Positions 18,527 to 30,235 of a stretch of DNA of 64,000 bases are shown here, piece after piece (positions within the stretch are counted from its first letter, which is position 1; the number at the start of each line of letters is the position of its first letter). Below the pieces are notes generated by a model, which did not search any database, was not told the origin of the DNA, and was given only the letters and a program-made list of their open reading frames with translations. The DNA is from Buttiauxella brennerae ATCC 51605 (GTDB lineage Bacteria; Pseudomonadota; Gammaproteobacteria; Enterobacterales; Enterobacteriaceae). Location of the stretch: contig NZ_LXER01000019.1 of assembly GCF_001654925.1 (NCBI RefSeq), positions 86,444 to 150,443 of the forward strand, read 5' to 3'. The translations under genes were made by a program, and so were the position numbers.

Positions 18527-21500
18527 TGCAGGTGTTACCACCGAGCTCCACAGGTGGCCCATCGCGCCTGTTCATCCTGCGGCCTGTCGCTACCACACTT
18601 TTGATGGTGGCGATCTTACTTGCCGGGATTATCGGTTATCGCTTCCTGCCCGTTTCTGCACTACCCGAAGTGGATTACCCCACTATTCAGGTTGTGACGC
18701 TCTACCCAGGCGCGAGCCCGGATGTCGTCACCTCGGCGATTACCGCCCCGCTTGAGCGCCAGTTCGGGCAAATGTCCGGCCTGAAACAAATGTCTTCACA
18801 AAGTGCTGGTGGCGCATCGGTGGTGACGCTGCAATTCCAGCTCTCTCTGCCGCTGGATGTTGCCGAGCAAGAAGTGCAGGCTGCGATTAACGCCGCGACA
18901 AACTTGTTGCCATCCGATCTCCCCAACCCGCCGGTGTACAGCAAAGTTAACCCGGCCGATCCGCCGATTATGACGCTCGCCGTGACCTCAACCGCCATGC
19001 CAATGACGCAAGTTGAAGACATGGTGGAAACGCGCGTCGCGCAGAAAATTTCTCAGGTGTCCGGCGTCGGTCTGGTGACGCTTTCCGGCGGCCAACGCCC
19101 TGCGGTGCGCGTGAAACTTAACGCTCCGGCGATTGCAGCATTTGGCTTGACCAGCGAAACCGTGCGCACAGCCATCACCAGTGCCAACGTTAACTCGGCA
19201 AAAGGTAGCCTTGACGGCCCGGAGCGCGCCGTCACGCTTTCAGCCAACGACCAAATGCAGTCGGCTGAAGAGTATCGCAACCTGATTATTGCTTATCAGA
19301 ACGGTGCACCAATTCGTCTTGGTGATGTGGCAACCGTTGAACAAGGGGCGGAAAACGCCTGGCTTGGTGCCTGGGCAAACAAACAACCGGCGATCGTGAT
19401 GAACGTGCAGCGCCAGCCGGGTGCCAATATTATCGATACTGCCGACAGCGTTCGTGCAATGTTGCCCGCGCTAACCAAAAGCCTGCCGAAATCGGTTGAA
19501 GTCAAACTGCTTAGCGACCGCACCACCAATATCCGCGCCTCCGTTACCGACACCCAGTACGAACTGATGCTCGCCATCGCGCTGGTGGTGATGATTATTT
19601 ACCTGTTCCTGCGCAACGTTCCGGCAACGATTATCCCGGCGGTTGCCGTTCCGCTATCGCTGATCGGGACTTTTGCCGTGATGGTTTTTCTCGACTTCTC
19701 GATAAACAACCTGACGCTGATGGCGTTAACCATCGCCACCGGTTTCGTGGTCGACGATGCGATTGTGGTTATCGAAAACATCTCGCGTTATATCGAAAAA
19801 GGTGAAAAACCGCTCGCCGCCTCGCTGAAAGGTGCCGGTGAAATTGGCTTCACCATTATCTCGCTAACCTTTTCGCTGATCGCCGTGCTTATCCCACTGC
19901 TGTTTATGGGCGATATCGTTGGCCGCCTGTTCCGCGAATTTGCCGTCACTTTGGCTATTGCGATTCTGATCTCTGCGGTGGTGTCACTGACGCTAACGCC
20001 GATGATGTGCGCACGCATGTTGAGCCACGAATCATTACGCAAGCAGAACCGTTTCTCCCGAGCCAGCGAGCGCTTTTTCGAGCGTGTCATTGCCGGTTAT
20101 GGCCGTATTTTGACGCGCGTGCTGCACCACCCGTGGCTAACGCTGGGCGTCGCTTTTGGCACTCTGGCCCTCACCGTGGTGCTGTGGATGTTTATCCCGA
20201 AAGGCTTCTTCCCGATTCAGGACAACGGCATTATTCAGGGCACCTTACAAGCGCCACAATCTGTCTCCTTCTCCAGTATGGCTTCCCGCCAACAGCAGGT
20301 GGCAGATGTGATAATGAAAGATCCGGCGGTAGAAAGCCTGACCTCATTTGTTGGCGTGGATGGTACCAATCCGTCACTGAACAGTGCGCGTTTGCAAATT
20401 AACCTCAAGCCGTTGAGCGACCGTGACGACCGCATTCCGGTGGTCATCGAGCGGTTACAAGCTGACGTGGCGAAAGTACCTGGCGTCGAACTTTATTTGC
20501 AACCGGTGCAGGATTTGACCATCGACACCACCGTCAGCCGCACCCAGTACCAGTTCAGCTTACAGGCGATGTCCCTTGATGAACTGAGCACCTGGGTTCC
20601 ACAACTCACCGAAAAGCTGCGCACATTGCCGCAATTGTCGGATGTCAGCAGCGACTGGCAGGATCAAGGTCTGGTGGCGTATGTCAATGTCGACCGCGCC
20701 AGTGCCAGTCGTTTGGGCATCTCAATGTCTGATGTCGACAATGCGTTGTATAACGCGTTTGGCCAGCGCCTGATTTCCACCATTTACACCCAGGCTAACC
20801 AGTATCGCGTGGTACTGGAACACGACACCAGCACGACACCGGGCCTGAGCGCGCTGGATAATATCCGCCTTGCCAGCACCGATGGCGGGAGCGTGCCGCT
20901 AAACAGCATTGCAAAAATAGAGCAGCGTTTTGCGCCGCTGACGGTCAATCATCTCGACCAGTTCCCGTCGACCACTTTCTCGTTTAACGTCACAAACGAT
21001 CACTCCCTGGAAGAGGCCGTCAAAGCGATTACCGCGGCGGAAAAAGAGCTCGCCATGCCTGCGGATATCACCACGCAGTTCCAGGGCAGCACCCTCGCCT
21101 TCCAGGCTGCACTCGGCAGCACCATCTGGCTTATCGTGGCGTCAGTGGTGGCGATGTATATCGTGCTCGGCGTGCTATACGAAAGTTTTATCCACCCGAT
21201 AACTATCCTTTCGACCCTTCCAACCGCGGGTGTCGGCGCATTAATGGCGTTGATGCTGGCAGGGGCTGAGCTGGATGTGATTGCGATAATCGGCATTATT
21301 TTGCTCATCGGGATCGTGAAGAAAAACGCCATCATGATGATCGACTTCGCCCTGGCGGCGGAGCGCGAGCAAGGAATGAAGCCGTACGATGCCATTTATC
21401 AGGCTTGTTTGCTGCGTTTTCGCCCGATTCTGATGACCACACTTGCCGCCCTTCTGGGGGCATTGCCGCTGATGCTCTCAACCGGCGTCGGTGCAGAACT

Positions 21501-21651
21501 GCGCCGCCCGTTGGGTATCGGCATGGTCGGCGGTTTGCTGGTGAGCCAGGTACTGACGCTGTTCACCACTCCGGTGATTTACTTGCTATTTGATAACCTG
21601 TCGCATGCAGTAAGTCGCCGTTTTGGTCGTCGCGATGAGGAAGTGCTGTGA
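18526..21651 (+). CDS. mdtB: MdtB, RND efflux transporter subunit
   Basis: 1041 residues (E. coli 1040). Twelve membrane helices with two large periplasmic loops, as in AcrB-type RND pumps. The proton-relay motif in helix 4 reads [18 protein letters not shown], with both aspartates present. In E. coli MdtB pairs with MdtC as a heterotrimer (two MdtB, one MdtC) driven by proton flow. The stop overlaps the GTG start of mdtC by 3 bases, so the two are translationally coupled. Confidence 0.96.
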   Translation: MQVLPPSSTGGPSRLFILRPVATTLLMVAILLAGIIGYRFLPVSALPEVDYPTIQVVTLYPGASPDVVTSAITAPLERQFGQMSGLKQMSSQSAGGASVVTLQFQLSLPLDVAEQEVQAAINAATNLLPSDLPNPPVYSKVNPADPPIMTLAVTSTAMPMTQVEDMVETRVAQKISQVSGVGLVTLSGGQRPAVRVKLNAPAIAAFGLTSETVRTAITSANVNSAKGSLDGPERAVTLSANDQMQSAEEYRNLIIAYQNGAPIRLGDVATVEQGAENAWLGAWANKQPAIVMNVQRQPGANIIDTADSVRAMLPALTKSLPKSVEVKLLSDRTTNIRASVTDTQYELMLAIALVVMIIYLFLRNVPATIIPAVAVPLSLIGTFAVMVFLDFSINNLTLMALTIATGFVVDDAIVVIENISRYIEKGEKPLAASLKGAGEIGFTIISLTFSLIAVLIPLLFMGDIVGRLFREFAVTLAIAILISAVVSLTLTPMMCARMLSHESLRKQNRFSRASERFFERVIAGYGRILTRVLHHPWLTLGVAFGTLALTVVLWMFIPKGFFPIQDNGIIQGTLQAPQSVSFSSMASRQQQVADVIMKDPAVESLTSFVGVDGTNPSLNSARLQINLKPLSDRDDRIPVVIERLQADVAKVPGVELYLQPVQDLTIDTTVSRTQYQFSLQAMSLDELSTWVPQLTEKLRTLPQLSDVSSDWQDQGLVAYVNVDRASASRLGISMSDVDNALYNAFGQRLISTIYTQANQYRVVLEHDTSTTPGLSALDNIRLASTDGGSVPLNSIAKIEQRFAPLTVNHLDQFPSTTFSFNVTNDHSLEEAVKAITAAEKELAMPADITTQFQGSTLAFQAALGSTIWLIVASVVAMYIVLGVLYESFIHPITILSTLPTAGVGALMALMLAGAELDVIAIIGIILLIGIVKKNAIMMIDFALAAEREQGMKPYDAIYQACLLRFRPILMTTLAALLGALPLMLSTGVGAELRRPLGIGMVGGLLVSQVLTLFTTPVIYLLFDNLSHAVSRRFGRRDEEVL

Positions 21652-24600
21652 AATTCTTCGCACTGTTCATCTACCGGCCCGTCGCCACCATTTTGCTGAC
21701 CGCCGCCATTACATTGTGTGGCGTGCTGGGCTTTCGTTTGCTGCCTGTGGCCCCGCTGCCACAGGTGGATTTCCCGGTGATTATGGTCAGCGCATCACTG
21801 CCGGGTGCCTCCCCTGAAACCATGGCGTCGTCAGTGGCTACGCCGCTTGAACGGGCGCTCGGGCGTATTGCCGGGGTAAATGAGATGACGTCGTCGAGTT
21901 CGCTCGGCAGCACGCGCATCATTCTGGAGTTTACCTTTGATCGCGATATCAACGGTGCGGCGCGTGATGTGCAGGCTGCAATCAACGCCGCACAAAGCCT
22001 GTTGCCAAGCGGTATGCCAAGCCGCCCGACCTATCGCAAAGCCAACCCGTCTGATGCGCCCATTATCATTCTGACACTGACTTCAGACACGCTTTCCCAA
22101 GGCCAGCTTTATGATTTCGCCTCCACGCAACTGGCGCAAACCGTGGCACAGATTGATGGCGTGGGTGATGTGGATGTCGGCGGCAGTTCGCTCCCCGCCG
22201 TTCGCGTCGGCCTGAATCCTCAGGCGCTGTTTAACCAGGGCGTTTCGCTTGATGCCGTTCGTACGGCAATCGACAACGCCAACGTGCGCCGCCCGCAAGG
22301 TGCACTGGAAGACGGCGCACGCCGCTGGCAGCTGCAAACCAATGATGAACTCAAAACCGCTGCGGAATATCAGCCGTTAATTATTCATTACAACAATGGT
22401 GGTGCGGTGCATTTAAGCGATGTCGCCACCGTCACCGACTCCGTTCAAGATGTGCGCAACGCCGGGATGACCAACGCGAAGCCCGCGATTTTGCTGATGA
22501 TTCGTAAATCCCAGGAAGCGAATATCATCGAAACGGTGGACAGGATCCGGGCAAAAATCCCCGAGCTGCGTGAAACGATTCCGGCGTCGATTGATTTGCA
22601 GATAGCTCAGGATCGCTCACCCACCATTCGTGCATCACTTGCCGAAGTCGAACAATCGCTGATTATCTCCGTTGCGCTGGTCATTCTGGTGGTGTTCCTG
22701 TTCCTGCGCTCCGGCCGGGCAACTCTGATTCCCGCAGTAGCGGTACCGGTGTCCCTGATTGGTACGTTCATCGCCATGTATTTGTGCGGCTTTAGCCTGA
22801 ATAACTTGTCGTTGATGGCGCTGACCATCGCCACCGGTTTTGTGGTAGATGACGCGATAGTGGTGCTGGAAAATATTTCCCGCCACCTCGAAGCGGGCGT
22901 CAAACCCTTACAGGCGGCACTTCAGGGCGTGCGCGAAGTGGGCTTTACCGTGTTGTCGATGAGTCTGTCGCTGGTCGCGGTTTTCCTGCCGTTACTGTTA
23001 ATGGGCGGCTTACCGGGTCGGTTATTCAAGGAGTTTGCCGTCACGCTTTCCGTTGCCATCGGGATTTCACTGGTGGTGTCGATTACGCTTACGCCAATGA
23101 TGTGCGGGTGGCTGTTAAAGAACAAACCGCCACATAGCCCGACCCGCAAACGCGGCTTTGGGCGTGTACTGATTGCGATGCAAGAGGGCTACGGGCGCTC
23201 GCTTAAGTGGGTGCTGAACCACACTAAACTGGTGGGCGTTGTGCTACTGGCGACCATCGCACTGAACGTCTGGCTGTATATTGCGATCCCGAAAACCTTC
23301 TTCCCGGAACAAGATACCGGGCGTTTAATGGGCAACATTCAGGCCGACCAGAGCATTTCCTTCCAGGCGATGCGCGGCAAATTGCAGGACTTTATGAAAA
23401 TCGTCCGTGACGATCCTGCCGTCGATAACGTCACGGGTTTTACCGGGGGTTCACGGGTCAACAGCGGCATGATGTTTATCTCGTTAAAGCCACTTTCTGA
23501 GCGTAAAGAAACCGCGCAACAGGTTATCGATCGTTTACGTCAGTCGCTGGCAAAAGAGCCGGGCGCGAGCCTGTTCTTAATGGCTGTGCAGGATATCCGT
23601 GTTGGCGGCCGCCAGGCCAATGCCAGTTACCAGTACACGCTACTTTCCGATAATTTAGCCGACTTGCGTACCTGGGAGCCGAAAATTCGCCAGGCGCTCG
23701 CCAAACTACCGCAGCTGGCTGACGTAAACTCCGACAGCCAGGACAACGGTGCGGAAATGGACTTGATTTATGACCGTGAAACCATGGCACGGTTGGGGAT
23801 CAGCGTCTCAGATGCCAATAACCTGCTAAATAACGCCTTTGGCCAGCGGCAGATTTCGACCATTTATCAGCCGCTAAACCAGTACAAAGTGGTGATGGAA
23901 GTCGACCCACGTTATACGCAGGACATCAGCGCGCTGGACCAAATGTTTGTCATGAATAAAGAGGGCAAGCCGATCCCGCTTTCTTACTTTGCCAAATGGC
24001 AACCGGCGAACGCCCCGCTATCAGTCAACCACCAGGGGTTATCCGCCGCGTCTACGGTGTCCTTTAACCTGCCAACCGGCGTGTCGTTATCGGAAGCAAG
24101 CGAGGCCATCGACCGCACTATGACGGCATTAGGCGTGCCTTCCACTGTGCGCGGGATGTACGCCGGAACCGCGCAGGTGTTCCAGGACACCATGAAATCC
24201 CAGGTGTTGCTGATTATCGCTGCCATCGCCACGGTGTATATCGTGCTGGGGATTTTGTATGAGAGCTACGTTCACCCGCTGACAATCCTCTCTACCCTGC
24301 CCTCTGCGGGCGTCGGAGCTTTGCTGGCACTGGAACTATTTGGTGCGCCGTTTAGCTTAATTGCGCTTATCGGCATCATGCTCTTAATTGGTATTGTGAA
24401 GAAGAACGCCATCATGATGGTGGACTTCGCGATAGACGCGCAGCGTATCGGTAACCTGCAACCCGAAGAGGCGATTTTCCAGGCCTGCTTGTTGCGTTTT
24501 CGCCCGATTATGATGACTACGCTGGCGGCGCTGTTTGGCGCATTGCCGTTGGTGCTGACCAGCGGTGACGGCGCGGAACTGCGCCAGCCGCTGGGGATCA

Positions 24601-24728
24601 CCATCGTTGGCGGTTTAGTCGTCAGCCAGTTGCTGACGCTGTACACCACCCCGGTGGTGTATCTGTTCTTTGACCGCCTGCGGATGCGCTTTGCGCGTAA
24701 AAATGATCGTCTTGCGACAACGGATTAA
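21648..24728 (+). CDS. mdtC: MdtC, RND efflux transporter subunit
   Basis: 1026 residues (E. coli 1025), starting at a GTG inside the end of mdtB. Same twelve-helix RND layout as MdtB, with the proton-relay helix [18 protein letters not shown] intact. MdtC is the other subunit of the MdtBC heterotrimer and is not interchangeable with MdtB. Unlike in E. coli, where mdtD follows at once, 146 bp containing an ERIC element separate it from mdtD. Confidence 0.96.
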   Translation: MKFFALFIYRPVATILLTAAITLCGVLGFRLLPVAPLPQVDFPVIMVSASLPGASPETMASSVATPLERALGRIAGVNEMTSSSSLGSTRIILEFTFDRDINGAARDVQAAINAAQSLLPSGMPSRPTYRKANPSDAPIIILTLTSDTLSQGQLYDFASTQLAQTVAQIDGVGDVDVGGSSLPAVRVGLNPQALFNQGVSLDAVRTAIDNANVRRPQGALEDGARRWQLQTNDELKTAAEYQPLIIHYNNGGAVHLSDVATVTDSVQDVRNAGMTNAKPAILLMIRKSQEANIIETVDRIRAKIPELRETIPASIDLQIAQDRSPTIRASLAEVEQSLIISVALVILVVFLFLRSGRATLIPAVAVPVSLIGTFIAMYLCGFSLNNLSLMALTIATGFVVDDAIVVLENISRHLEAGVKPLQAALQGVREVGFTVLSMSLSLVAVFLPLLLMGGLPGRLFKEFAVTLSVAIGISLVVSITLTPMMCGWLLKNKPPHSPTRKRGFGRVLIAMQEGYGRSLKWVLNHTKLVGVVLLATIALNVWLYIAIPKTFFPEQDTGRLMGNIQADQSISFQAMRGKLQDFMKIVRDDPAVDNVTGFTGGSRVNSGMMFISLKPLSERKETAQQVIDRLRQSLAKEPGASLFLMAVQDIRVGGRQANASYQYTLLSDNLADLRTWEPKIRQALAKLPQLADVNSDSQDNGAEMDLIYDRETMARLGISVSDANNLLNNAFGQRQISTIYQPLNQYKVVMEVDPRYTQDISALDQMFVMNKEGKPIPLSYFAKWQPANAPLSVNHQGLSAASTVSFNLPTGVSLSEASEAIDRTMTALGVPSTVRGMYAGTAQVFQDTMKSQVLLIIAAIATVYIVLGILYESYVHPLTILSTLPSAGVGALLALELFGAPFSLIALIGIMLLIGIVKKNAIMMVDFAIDAQRIGNLQPEEAIFQACLLRFRPIMMTTLAALFGALPLVLTSGDGAELRQPLGITIVGGLVVSQLLTLYTTPVVYLFFDRLRMRFARKNDRLATTD

Positions 24729-24746
24729 TCATCCGATGGCACTGGA

Positions 24747-24870
24747 ATATCCAAAATAATTGGAGTTGCAGCAAGGCCGCAAGTGAATGAGTCCCGATGA
24801 GCTTACTTGAGTAAGTGATTTGGGCGAAAGAGCGCAGCAACGCTGCTGCAGCTTCAAGTATGAAGGATAT
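24747..24870. repeat. ERIC element between mdtC and mdtD
   Basis: About 124 bp with terminal inverted repeat ATATCC/GGATAT and the ERIC core: GAGCTTACTTGAGTAAGTGA and the arm GAGCGCAGC. ERIC (IRU) elements are nonautonomous palindromic repeats of about 127 bp in enterobacteria. This copy sits inside an operon; its right end GAAGGATAT lies 4 bp before the mdtD ATG, so its AAGGA serves as the mdtD Shine-Dalgarno sequence. Confidence 0.92.
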
Positions 24871-24874
24871 TTAA

Positions 24875-26290
24875 ATGACTGAACTGCCTGCCGCCGTCCG
24901 CTGGCAACTATGGATTGTCGCCTTTGGCTTCTTCATGCAGTCGCTCGACACCACCATCGTCAACACTGCCCTGCCCTCCATGGCGGCGAGCCTTGGGGAA
25001 AGCCCGTTGCACATGCACTCGGTTATCGTGTCGTATGTGTTGACGGTCGCGGTGATGTTGCCCGCAAGCGGCTGGCTGGCGGACCGCATTGGCGTGCGCA
25101 ATATCTTTTTCACCGCCATCGTGCTGTTTACCATCGGCTCGTTATTATGCGCGCACGCTTCCACGCTGAATGAACTGGTGATGGCGCGAGTGGTGCAAGG
25201 GGTTGGCGGGGCCATGATGGTGCCCGTCGGGCGCTTAACGGTGATGAAAATTGTCCCGCGTGAGCAATATATGGCGGCAATGACCTTTGTGACTTTGCCC
25301 GGGCAAATCGGCCCACTGCTTGGCCCGGCACTCGGGGGCGTGCTGGTGGAATATGCGTCATGGCACTGGATTTTCCTGATTAACCTGCCGGTTGGCATTA
25401 TCGGCGCCATCGCCACGCTGTGGCTAATGCCGAACTACACCATGCAGACGCGCAAATTCGACATGATGGGCTTTGTCTATCTGGCGTTTGGTATGGCGGC
25501 GCTGACTATTGCACTTGATGGCGCAAAAGGTTTAGGCGTGAGCCCATCCACGGTGTGGTTGTTAGTGGGTGGCGGAGCTGCAGCAATGGCGCTCTATTTG
25601 TGGCACGCCAAAGCCAATGACAACGCCCTGTTCAACCTCAATCTTTTTAAGACGCAGACTTTCTCGCTCGGCCTGTTAGGCAGTTTTTGTGGCCGTATCG
25701 GCAGCGGAATGATCCCGTTTATGACACCGGTATTCCTGCAAATCGGCCTTGGCTTTTCGCCTTTCCACGCGGGCCTGATGATGATCCCGATGGTGCTCGG
25801 CAGTATGGGCATGAAACGCATTGTGGTGCAGGTGGTTAACCGCTTCGGCTACCGCAACGTTTTGGTCGCCACCACCTTAGGGTTATCGCTGGTTATCCTG
25901 TTATTTATGGCGACAGCTCTGCTGGGCTGGTACTACCTGCTGCCAGTGGTGTTGTTCCTGCTCGGCATGGTCAATTCCACGCGCTTCTCGTCTATGAACA
26001 CGCTGACGCTGAAAGATTTGCCTGACGATCTGGCCAGCGGCGGCAACAGCATGCTTTCGATGGTGATGCAGCTTTCGATGAGTATCGGCGTCACCATCGC
26101 CGGGCTGCTGCTCGGCATGTACGGGCATCATCAACTGACGGCGGACAGCGCCGTCGTCCATAGCGTGTTTATGTATACGTATCTCAGCATGGCGGTGGTT
26201 ATCGCCCTCCCCGCGCTGATTTTTGCTCGCGTCCCGAAAGACACCACCAAAAATGTCGTGATTGCGCGACGCAAAAGGAGGAACCCATGA
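24875..26290 (+). CDS. mdtD: MdtD, MFS transporter of the DHA2 family
   Basis: 471 residues, as in E. coli. About 14 membrane helices; motif [13 protein letters not shown] in helix 1 and the motif-A-like loop [11 protein letters not shown] (residues about 66-76) are typical of DHA2 drug/proton antiporters. In E. coli MdtD is not needed for MdtABC efflux and has been linked to citrate/iron-citrate export. The RBS lies in the adjoining ERIC element. The stop overlaps baeS by 4 bp. Confidence 0.94.
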   Translation: MTELPAAVRWQLWIVAFGFFMQSLDTTIVNTALPSMAASLGESPLHMHSVIVSYVLTVAVMLPASGWLADRIGVRNIFFTAIVLFTIGSLLCAHASTLNELVMARVVQGVGGAMMVPVGRLTVMKIVPREQYMAAMTFVTLPGQIGPLLGPALGGVLVEYASWHWIFLINLPVGIIGAIATLWLMPNYTMQTRKFDMMGFVYLAFGMAALTIALDGAKGLGVSPSTVWLLVGGGAAAMALYLWHAKANDNALFNLNLFKTQTFSLGLLGSFCGRIGSGMIPFMTPVFLQIGLGFSPFHAGLMMIPMVLGSMGMKRIVVQVVNRFGYRNVLVATTLGLSLVILLFMATALLGWYYLLPVVLFLLGMVNSTRFSSMNTLTLKDLPDDLASGGNSMLSMVMQLSMSIGVTIAGLLLGMYGHHQLTADSAVVHSVFMYTYLSMAVVIALPALIFARVPKDTTKNVVIARRKRRNP

Positions 26291-27681
26291 AGCTCTGGCG
26301 GCCAGGTATCACTGGCAAATTGTTCCTCGCGATTTTCTCGACCTGCCTGCTGGTGCTGGCAATCATGCATTGGGGCGTGCGGCTGAGCTTCGAACATGGG
26401 TTTATTGATTACATTAAACGCGGCAATGAACAGCGCCTCGAGATGTTAAGCGACGCGCTGGGCGAGCAATACGAGCAGCACGGCAACTGGCAGTTCCTGC
26501 GCAACAACGACCGCTTTATGTTCAAGCTGCTGCGCTCATTCGAGCATGGCGATGTGGAAAACGCTAACCTACCGCCACACGGCTGGCGCACGCAATTCTG
26601 GGTCATTGACCAGGATTACAAAGTGCTGGTTGGCCCACGCGGCCCGGTTCCGACCGACGGTACGCGCCGGGCGATTAACGTCAATGGCCGCGATGCCGGC
26701 TGGGTGGTCGCCTCGCCGGTCGAGCGCCTGACGCGCAACACCGATATTAATTTCGATCGCCAACAACGGCGCACCAGCTGGATTATCGTCGGCCTCGCCA
26801 CACTGCTTGCTGCGGCCGCCACTTTCTTGCTGGCACGAGGGTTGTTAGCCCCGGTGAAACGATTAGTTGAAGGGACGCACAAACTCGCCGCCGGGGATTT
26901 CTCCACCCGCGTGGACTCCACCAGCCAGGACGAACTCGGCAAACTGGCGCAGGACTTCAACCAGCTCGCCAGTACGCTTGAGAAAAACCACAATATGCGC
27001 CGCGCTTACATGGCCGATATTTCCCATGAATTGCGCACCCCGCTGGCGATTTTACGCGGTGAGCTGGAGGCAATTCAGGATGGCGTGCGCAAATTCACCC
27101 CGGAGTCGGTCGCCTCGCTACAAATGGAAGTCGCCACCCTGACCAAACTGGTTGATGACCTGCACCAATTGTCGATGTCCGACGAAGGGGCACTGGCCTA
27201 CCAGAAGCAATCTCTGGATATCATTAACCTGCTGGAGATTGTGGCGGGCGCATTCCGCGAGCGCTTTAACTCACGTGGTTTAAGCATCAGCCTTGCCCTG
27301 CCAGATAGTGCGACCATTTTCGGTGACAGCGACCGCTTGATGCAGTTATTCAATAACCTGCTGGAAAACAGCCTGCGCTACACGGATGCGGGCGGCCAGT
27401 TAGTTATCTCAGGTGAAGTGGTAAATCAACGTTTCGTCATGCACTTTGCCGACAGCGCACCGGGTGTGAGCGACGAGCAGTTAACCATGCTGTTCGAGCG
27501 TTTTTACCGTGCCGAAGGCTCCCGCAACCGCGCCAGTGGCGGCTCCGGGCTTGGCCTATCCATCTGCCAGAATATTGTTGCCGCCCATAACGGCAAGCTT
27601 TACGCCACGCATTCGCCTTTCGGCGGGGTTAGCATTACAGTAGAGTTACCGCTGGAGCCAGAATCGTTGAGACCTGTATGA
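26287..27681 (+). CDS. baeS: Sensor histidine kinase BaeS
   Basis: 464 residues (E. coli 467). Membrane helix at about 12-32, periplasmic sensor region, second helix near 165-185, HAMP domain, H-box [12 protein letters not shown] near residue 248, then the ATPase with N-box [13 protein letters not shown] and G-box [11 protein letters not shown]. BaeS detects envelope stress (misfolded exported proteins, indole, flavonoids, some metals) and phosphorylates BaeR. It overlaps mdtD and baeR by 4 bp each. Confidence 0.96.
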   Translation: MKLWRPGITGKLFLAIFSTCLLVLAIMHWGVRLSFEHGFIDYIKRGNEQRLEMLSDALGEQYEQHGNWQFLRNNDRFMFKLLRSFEHGDVENANLPPHGWRTQFWVIDQDYKVLVGPRGPVPTDGTRRAINVNGRDAGWVVASPVERLTRNTDINFDRQQRRTSWIIVGLATLLAAAATFLLARGLLAPVKRLVEGTHKLAAGDFSTRVDSTSQDELGKLAQDFNQLASTLEKNHNMRRAYMADISHELRTPLAILRGELEAIQDGVRKFTPESVASLQMEVATLTKLVDDLHQLSMSDEGALAYQKQSLDIINLLEIVAGAFRERFNSRGLSISLALPDSATIFGDSDRLMQLFNNLLENSLRYTDAGGQLVISGEVVNQRFVMHFADSAPGVSDEQLTMLFERFYRAEGSRNRASGGSGLGLSICQNIVAAHNGKLYATHSPFGGVSITVELPLEPESLRPV

Positions 27682-28400
27682 CTGAGTTACCGATTGACGA
27701 AAACACACCGCGTATTTTAATTGTTGAAGACGAGCCGAAGCTCGGCCAACTGTTAATTGATTACTTACGTGCTGCGGGATATGCGCCAGAGTTGATTACC
27801 CATGGCGACAAAGTACTGCCTTTCGTGCGCCAGACGCCGCCAGATTTGATCCTGCTTGATTTAATGCTGCCAGGCACCGATGGCCTGACGCTGTGCCGTG
27901 AAATTCGTCGTTTCTCTGAAATTCCGATTGTCATGGTGACCGCTAAAATCGAGGAAATCGACCGCCTGCTTGGTCTGGAAATTGGTGCAGATGATTACAT
28001 CTGCAAGCCTTACAGTCCTCGGGAAGTGGTGGCTCGCGTCAAAACCATTTTGCGCCGCTGCAAACGCCAGCGCGACCCGGTTGCAGCCGATGAAATCAGC
28101 CCGTTAATCATTGACGAAGGTCGTTTTCAGGCGAGCTGGCGCGACAAACTTTTGGATTTAACTCCAGCTGAATTCCGCCTGCTGAAAACGCTGTCTCACG
28201 AGCCGGGCAAAGTCTTTTCACGCGAACAGTTACTCAACCAGCTTTATGATGATTATCGCGTAGTGACTGACCGCACCATCGACAGTCATATCAAAAACCT
28301 GCGCCGTAAACTCGAAGCGCTGGATGAAGAACAGTCGTTTATCCGTGCGGTCTACGGCGTGGGTTACCGCTGGGAAGCGGACGAGTGCAGGATTGCGTGA
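27678..28400 (+). CDS. baeR: Response regulator BaeR
   Basis: 240 residues, as in E. coli. Receiver domain with acidic pocket VEDEP and phosphoacceptor [11 protein letters not shown] (D near residue 61), conserved K in YICKPY, then an OmpR/PhoB winged helix ([12 protein letters not shown] ... [13 protein letters not shown]). It activates mdtABCD-baeSR, and in E. coli also acrD, spy and tolC. Last gene of the operon. Confidence 0.97.
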   Translation: MTELPIDENTPRILIVEDEPKLGQLLIDYLRAAGYAPELITHGDKVLPFVRQTPPDLILLDLMLPGTDGLTLCREIRRFSEIPIVMVTAKIEEIDRLLGLEIGADDYICKPYSPREVVARVKTILRRCKRQRDPVAADEISPLIIDEGRFQASWRDKLLDLTPAEFRLLKTLSHEPGKVFSREQLLNQLYDDYRVVTDRTIDSHIKNLRRKLEALDEEQSFIRAVYGVGYRWEADECRIA

Positions 28401-28420
28401 GGGTAGTTTCTGGAAGAAAT

Positions 28421-28545
28421 ATGCTCAAAATAATTCGAGTTTCAGGTAGGCGGCAAGGGAATTTATCCCGATGAGCTTACTTATGTAAGTGATTCGGGTA
28501 AGTGAGCGCAGCCAACGCCCCTGCAACTTGAAGTATGAAGAGCAT
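28421..28545. repeat. ERIC element between baeR and trhP
   Basis: About 125 bp with terminal inverted repeat ATGCTC/GAGCAT and core GAGCTTACTTATGTAAGTGA followed by GTGAGCGCAGCC. It is the same family as the copy at 24747-24870, clearly diverged from it, and lies 20 bp after the baeR stop. Confidence 0.92.
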
Positions 28546-28593
28546 TAGCGCTACAATTCCCGCCCTAAAACTGTGCCTTATGCACACGCTTTC

Positions 28594-28620
28594 AAACCAC
28601 CGCACCATATGCGGTGGTTT
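28594..28620 (+). promoter_or_regulatory. Perfect hairpin in the trhP leader
   Basis: AAACCACCGCA and TGCGGTGGTTT form an 11-bp perfect stem with loop CCATA, ending 26 bp before the trhP ATG. A short T-run closes the stem, so it resembles an intrinsic terminator or attenuator upstream of the gene. It could also end transcripts arriving from baeR. Confidence 0.65.
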
Positions 28621-28646
28621 CTGACCTGAAATCAGACGAGAACCCC

Positions 28647-30008
28647 ATGTTTAAACCAGAACTTCTATCCCCGGCCGGAACGCTGAAAAATATGCGTTAC
28701 GCATTCGCCTATGGCGCAGATGCTGTCTACGCGGGCCAACCGCGTTACAGCCTGCGTGTACGCAACAACGAATTCAATCACGAAAACCTCCAGCTCGGCA
28801 TCAACGAAGCCCATGAGCTTGGCAAAAAATTCTACGTGGTTGTCAACATTGCCCCGCATAACGCCAAGCTGAAAACCTTTATCCGTGACCTGAAACCGGT
28901 TATCGATATGGGCCCGGATGCGCTGATCATGTCTGACCCTGGTCTTATCATGATGGTGCGTGAAGCATTCCCGGAAATGGACGTTCACCTGTCGGTACAG
29001 GCGAATGCCGTGAACTGGGCGACCGTGAAATTCTGGAAACAAATGGGCCTGACCCGCGTGATTTTGTCCCGCGAACTGTCGCTGGAAGAGATTGCTGAAG
29101 TGCGTGAGCAAGTGCCGGACATGGAACTGGAAATCTTTGTTCATGGCGCACTGTGCATGGCCTATTCTGGCCGCTGCCTGCTGTCGGGTTACATCAACAA
29201 GCGTGACCCGAATCAGGGTACCTGCACCAACGCCTGCCGTTGGGAATACAAAGTTGAAGAAGGCAAAGAAGATGATGTCGGTAATATCGTGCATCTTCAT
29301 GAGCCGATTCCGGTACAAAACATTGAGCCGACTTTGGGCGCGGGCGCACCAACCGATAAAGTGTTTTTGATGGAAGAAGGCAAACGCCCTGGCGAATACA
29401 TGACGGCGTTCGAAGACGAACACGGCACCTACATCATGAACTCGAAAGATCTGCGCGCCATCGAACACGTTGAACGCCTGACCAAAATGGGCGTGCACTC
29501 GCTGAAAATCGAAGGCCGCACCAAATCCTATTACTACTGTGCGCGTACCGCTCAGGTTTATCGCCGTGCAATCGACGATGCCGCAGCAGGCAAACCGTTC
29601 GACCCAACGCTTCTGACCACGCTGGAAGGTCTGGCACACCGTGGCTACACCGAAGGTTTCTTGCGTCGTCATAATCATGATTCTTATCAGAATTACGAGT
29701 ACAGCCACTCGGTTTCTGAAAGTCAGCAATTTGTCGGTGAATTTACCGGTGAACGCCGTGGCGGTCTGGCAGAAGTGAAAGTGAAGAACAAATTCCTGCT
29801 CGGCGACAGCCTGGAATTAATGACACCGCAAGGTAACGTCACCTTCACGCTTGAAGTGCTGGAAAATACCAAATCGCAGCCGATTGAAGTCGCACCTGGC
29901 GATGGCCATATTGTATGGATGCCGGTGCCAGAAGATGTGTCGCTGGATTATGCGTTGCTGATGCGCAATTTGGCAGGTCAAACGGCACGCGATCCACAAG
30001 CTAAATAG
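28647..30008 (+). CDS. trhP: tRNA 5-hydroxyuridine-34 synthase TrhP (YegQ), U32 family
   Basis: 453 residues from MFKPELLSPAGTLKNM, the E. coli length; an in-frame GTG 11 codons upstream is unlikely because it lies within the leader hairpin. TrhP is a peptidase-U32-like protein that hydroxylates U34 of tRNAs in a prephenate-dependent route, giving ho5U, the precursor of cmo5U. The cysteines in FVHGALCMAYSGRCLL and GTCTNACRWEY fit an iron-sulfur site. It is followed by cyaR as in E. coli. Confidence 0.95.
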   Translation: MFKPELLSPAGTLKNMRYAFAYGADAVYAGQPRYSLRVRNNEFNHENLQLGINEAHELGKKFYVVVNIAPHNAKLKTFIRDLKPVIDMGPDALIMSDPGLIMMVREAFPEMDVHLSVQANAVNWATVKFWKQMGLTRVILSRELSLEEIAEVREQVPDMELEIFVHGALCMAYSGRCLLSGYINKRDPNQGTCTNACRWEYKVEEGKEDDVGNIVHLHEPIPVQNIEPTLGAGAPTDKVFLMEEGKRPGEYMTAFEDEHGTYIMNSKDLRAIEHVERLTKMGVHSLKIEGRTKSYYYCARTAQVYRRAIDDAAAGKPFDPTLLTTLEGLAHRGYTEGFLRRHNHDSYQNYEYSHSVSESQQFVGEFTGERRGGLAEVKVKNKFLLGDSLELMTPQGNVTFTLEVLENTKSQPIEVAPGDGHIVWMPVPEDVSLDYALLMRNLAGQTARDPQAK

Positions 30009-30043
30009 TTAATTTACGTTATTTTTTCACGCCAGGAGATTTC

Positions 30044-30059
30044 TTAGAAACCGATCACA
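30044..30059 (+). promoter_or_regulatory. CRP site of the cyaR promoter
   Basis: TTAGA-N6-TCACA fits the CRP consensus TGTGA-N6-TCACA in its right half fully and its left half in three of five bases. The centre (30051.5) is exactly 41.5 bp before the predicted cyaR start at 30093, the class II activator position; the -10 TATTAT at 30081-30086 is correctly placed. Confidence 0.8.
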
Positions 30060-30092
30060 CACCGCTTCGTTTGATGCGGTTATTATCGTCGG

Positions 30093-30179
30093 GCTGAAAA
30101 ACATAACCCATAAATGCTAGTTGTACCAGGAACCACCTCATTGGCCTGTGGAATCTCCCTTCCGCAGGCCTTCTTTTTT
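30093..30179 (+). ncRNA. cyaR: Hfq-dependent small RNA CyaR (RyeE)
   Basis: The 87-nt sequence starts GCTGAAAAACATAACCCATA, has the anti-Shine-Dalgarno loop AGGAACCACCTC and ends in a GGCCTG...CAGGCC hairpin plus TTCTTTTTT. It matches E. coli CyaR nearly base for base up to the terminator, where GGCCTGTGG/CCGCAGGCC changes on both sides and keeps pairing. In E. coli CyaR is induced by cAMP-CRP and represses ompX, luxS, nadE and yqaE. The position after trhP is conserved. Confidence 0.95.
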
Positions 30180-30235
30180 GTCGTTACCGATTCAACATTT
30201 GCAAACACCGTTGCGCCAGTTTCAATCCAGAAACA

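Noticed and set aside
24747..24870. Possible REP/BIME unit between mdtC and mdtD
   Set aside because: The length, terminal inverted repeat and GAGCTTAC...GTAAGTGA core identify ERIC, not REP.
28665..29729. Long minus-strand frame of 354 codons inside trhP
   Set aside because: It is fully antisense to a well-recognised gene; its length reflects the codon use of trhP on the other strand.
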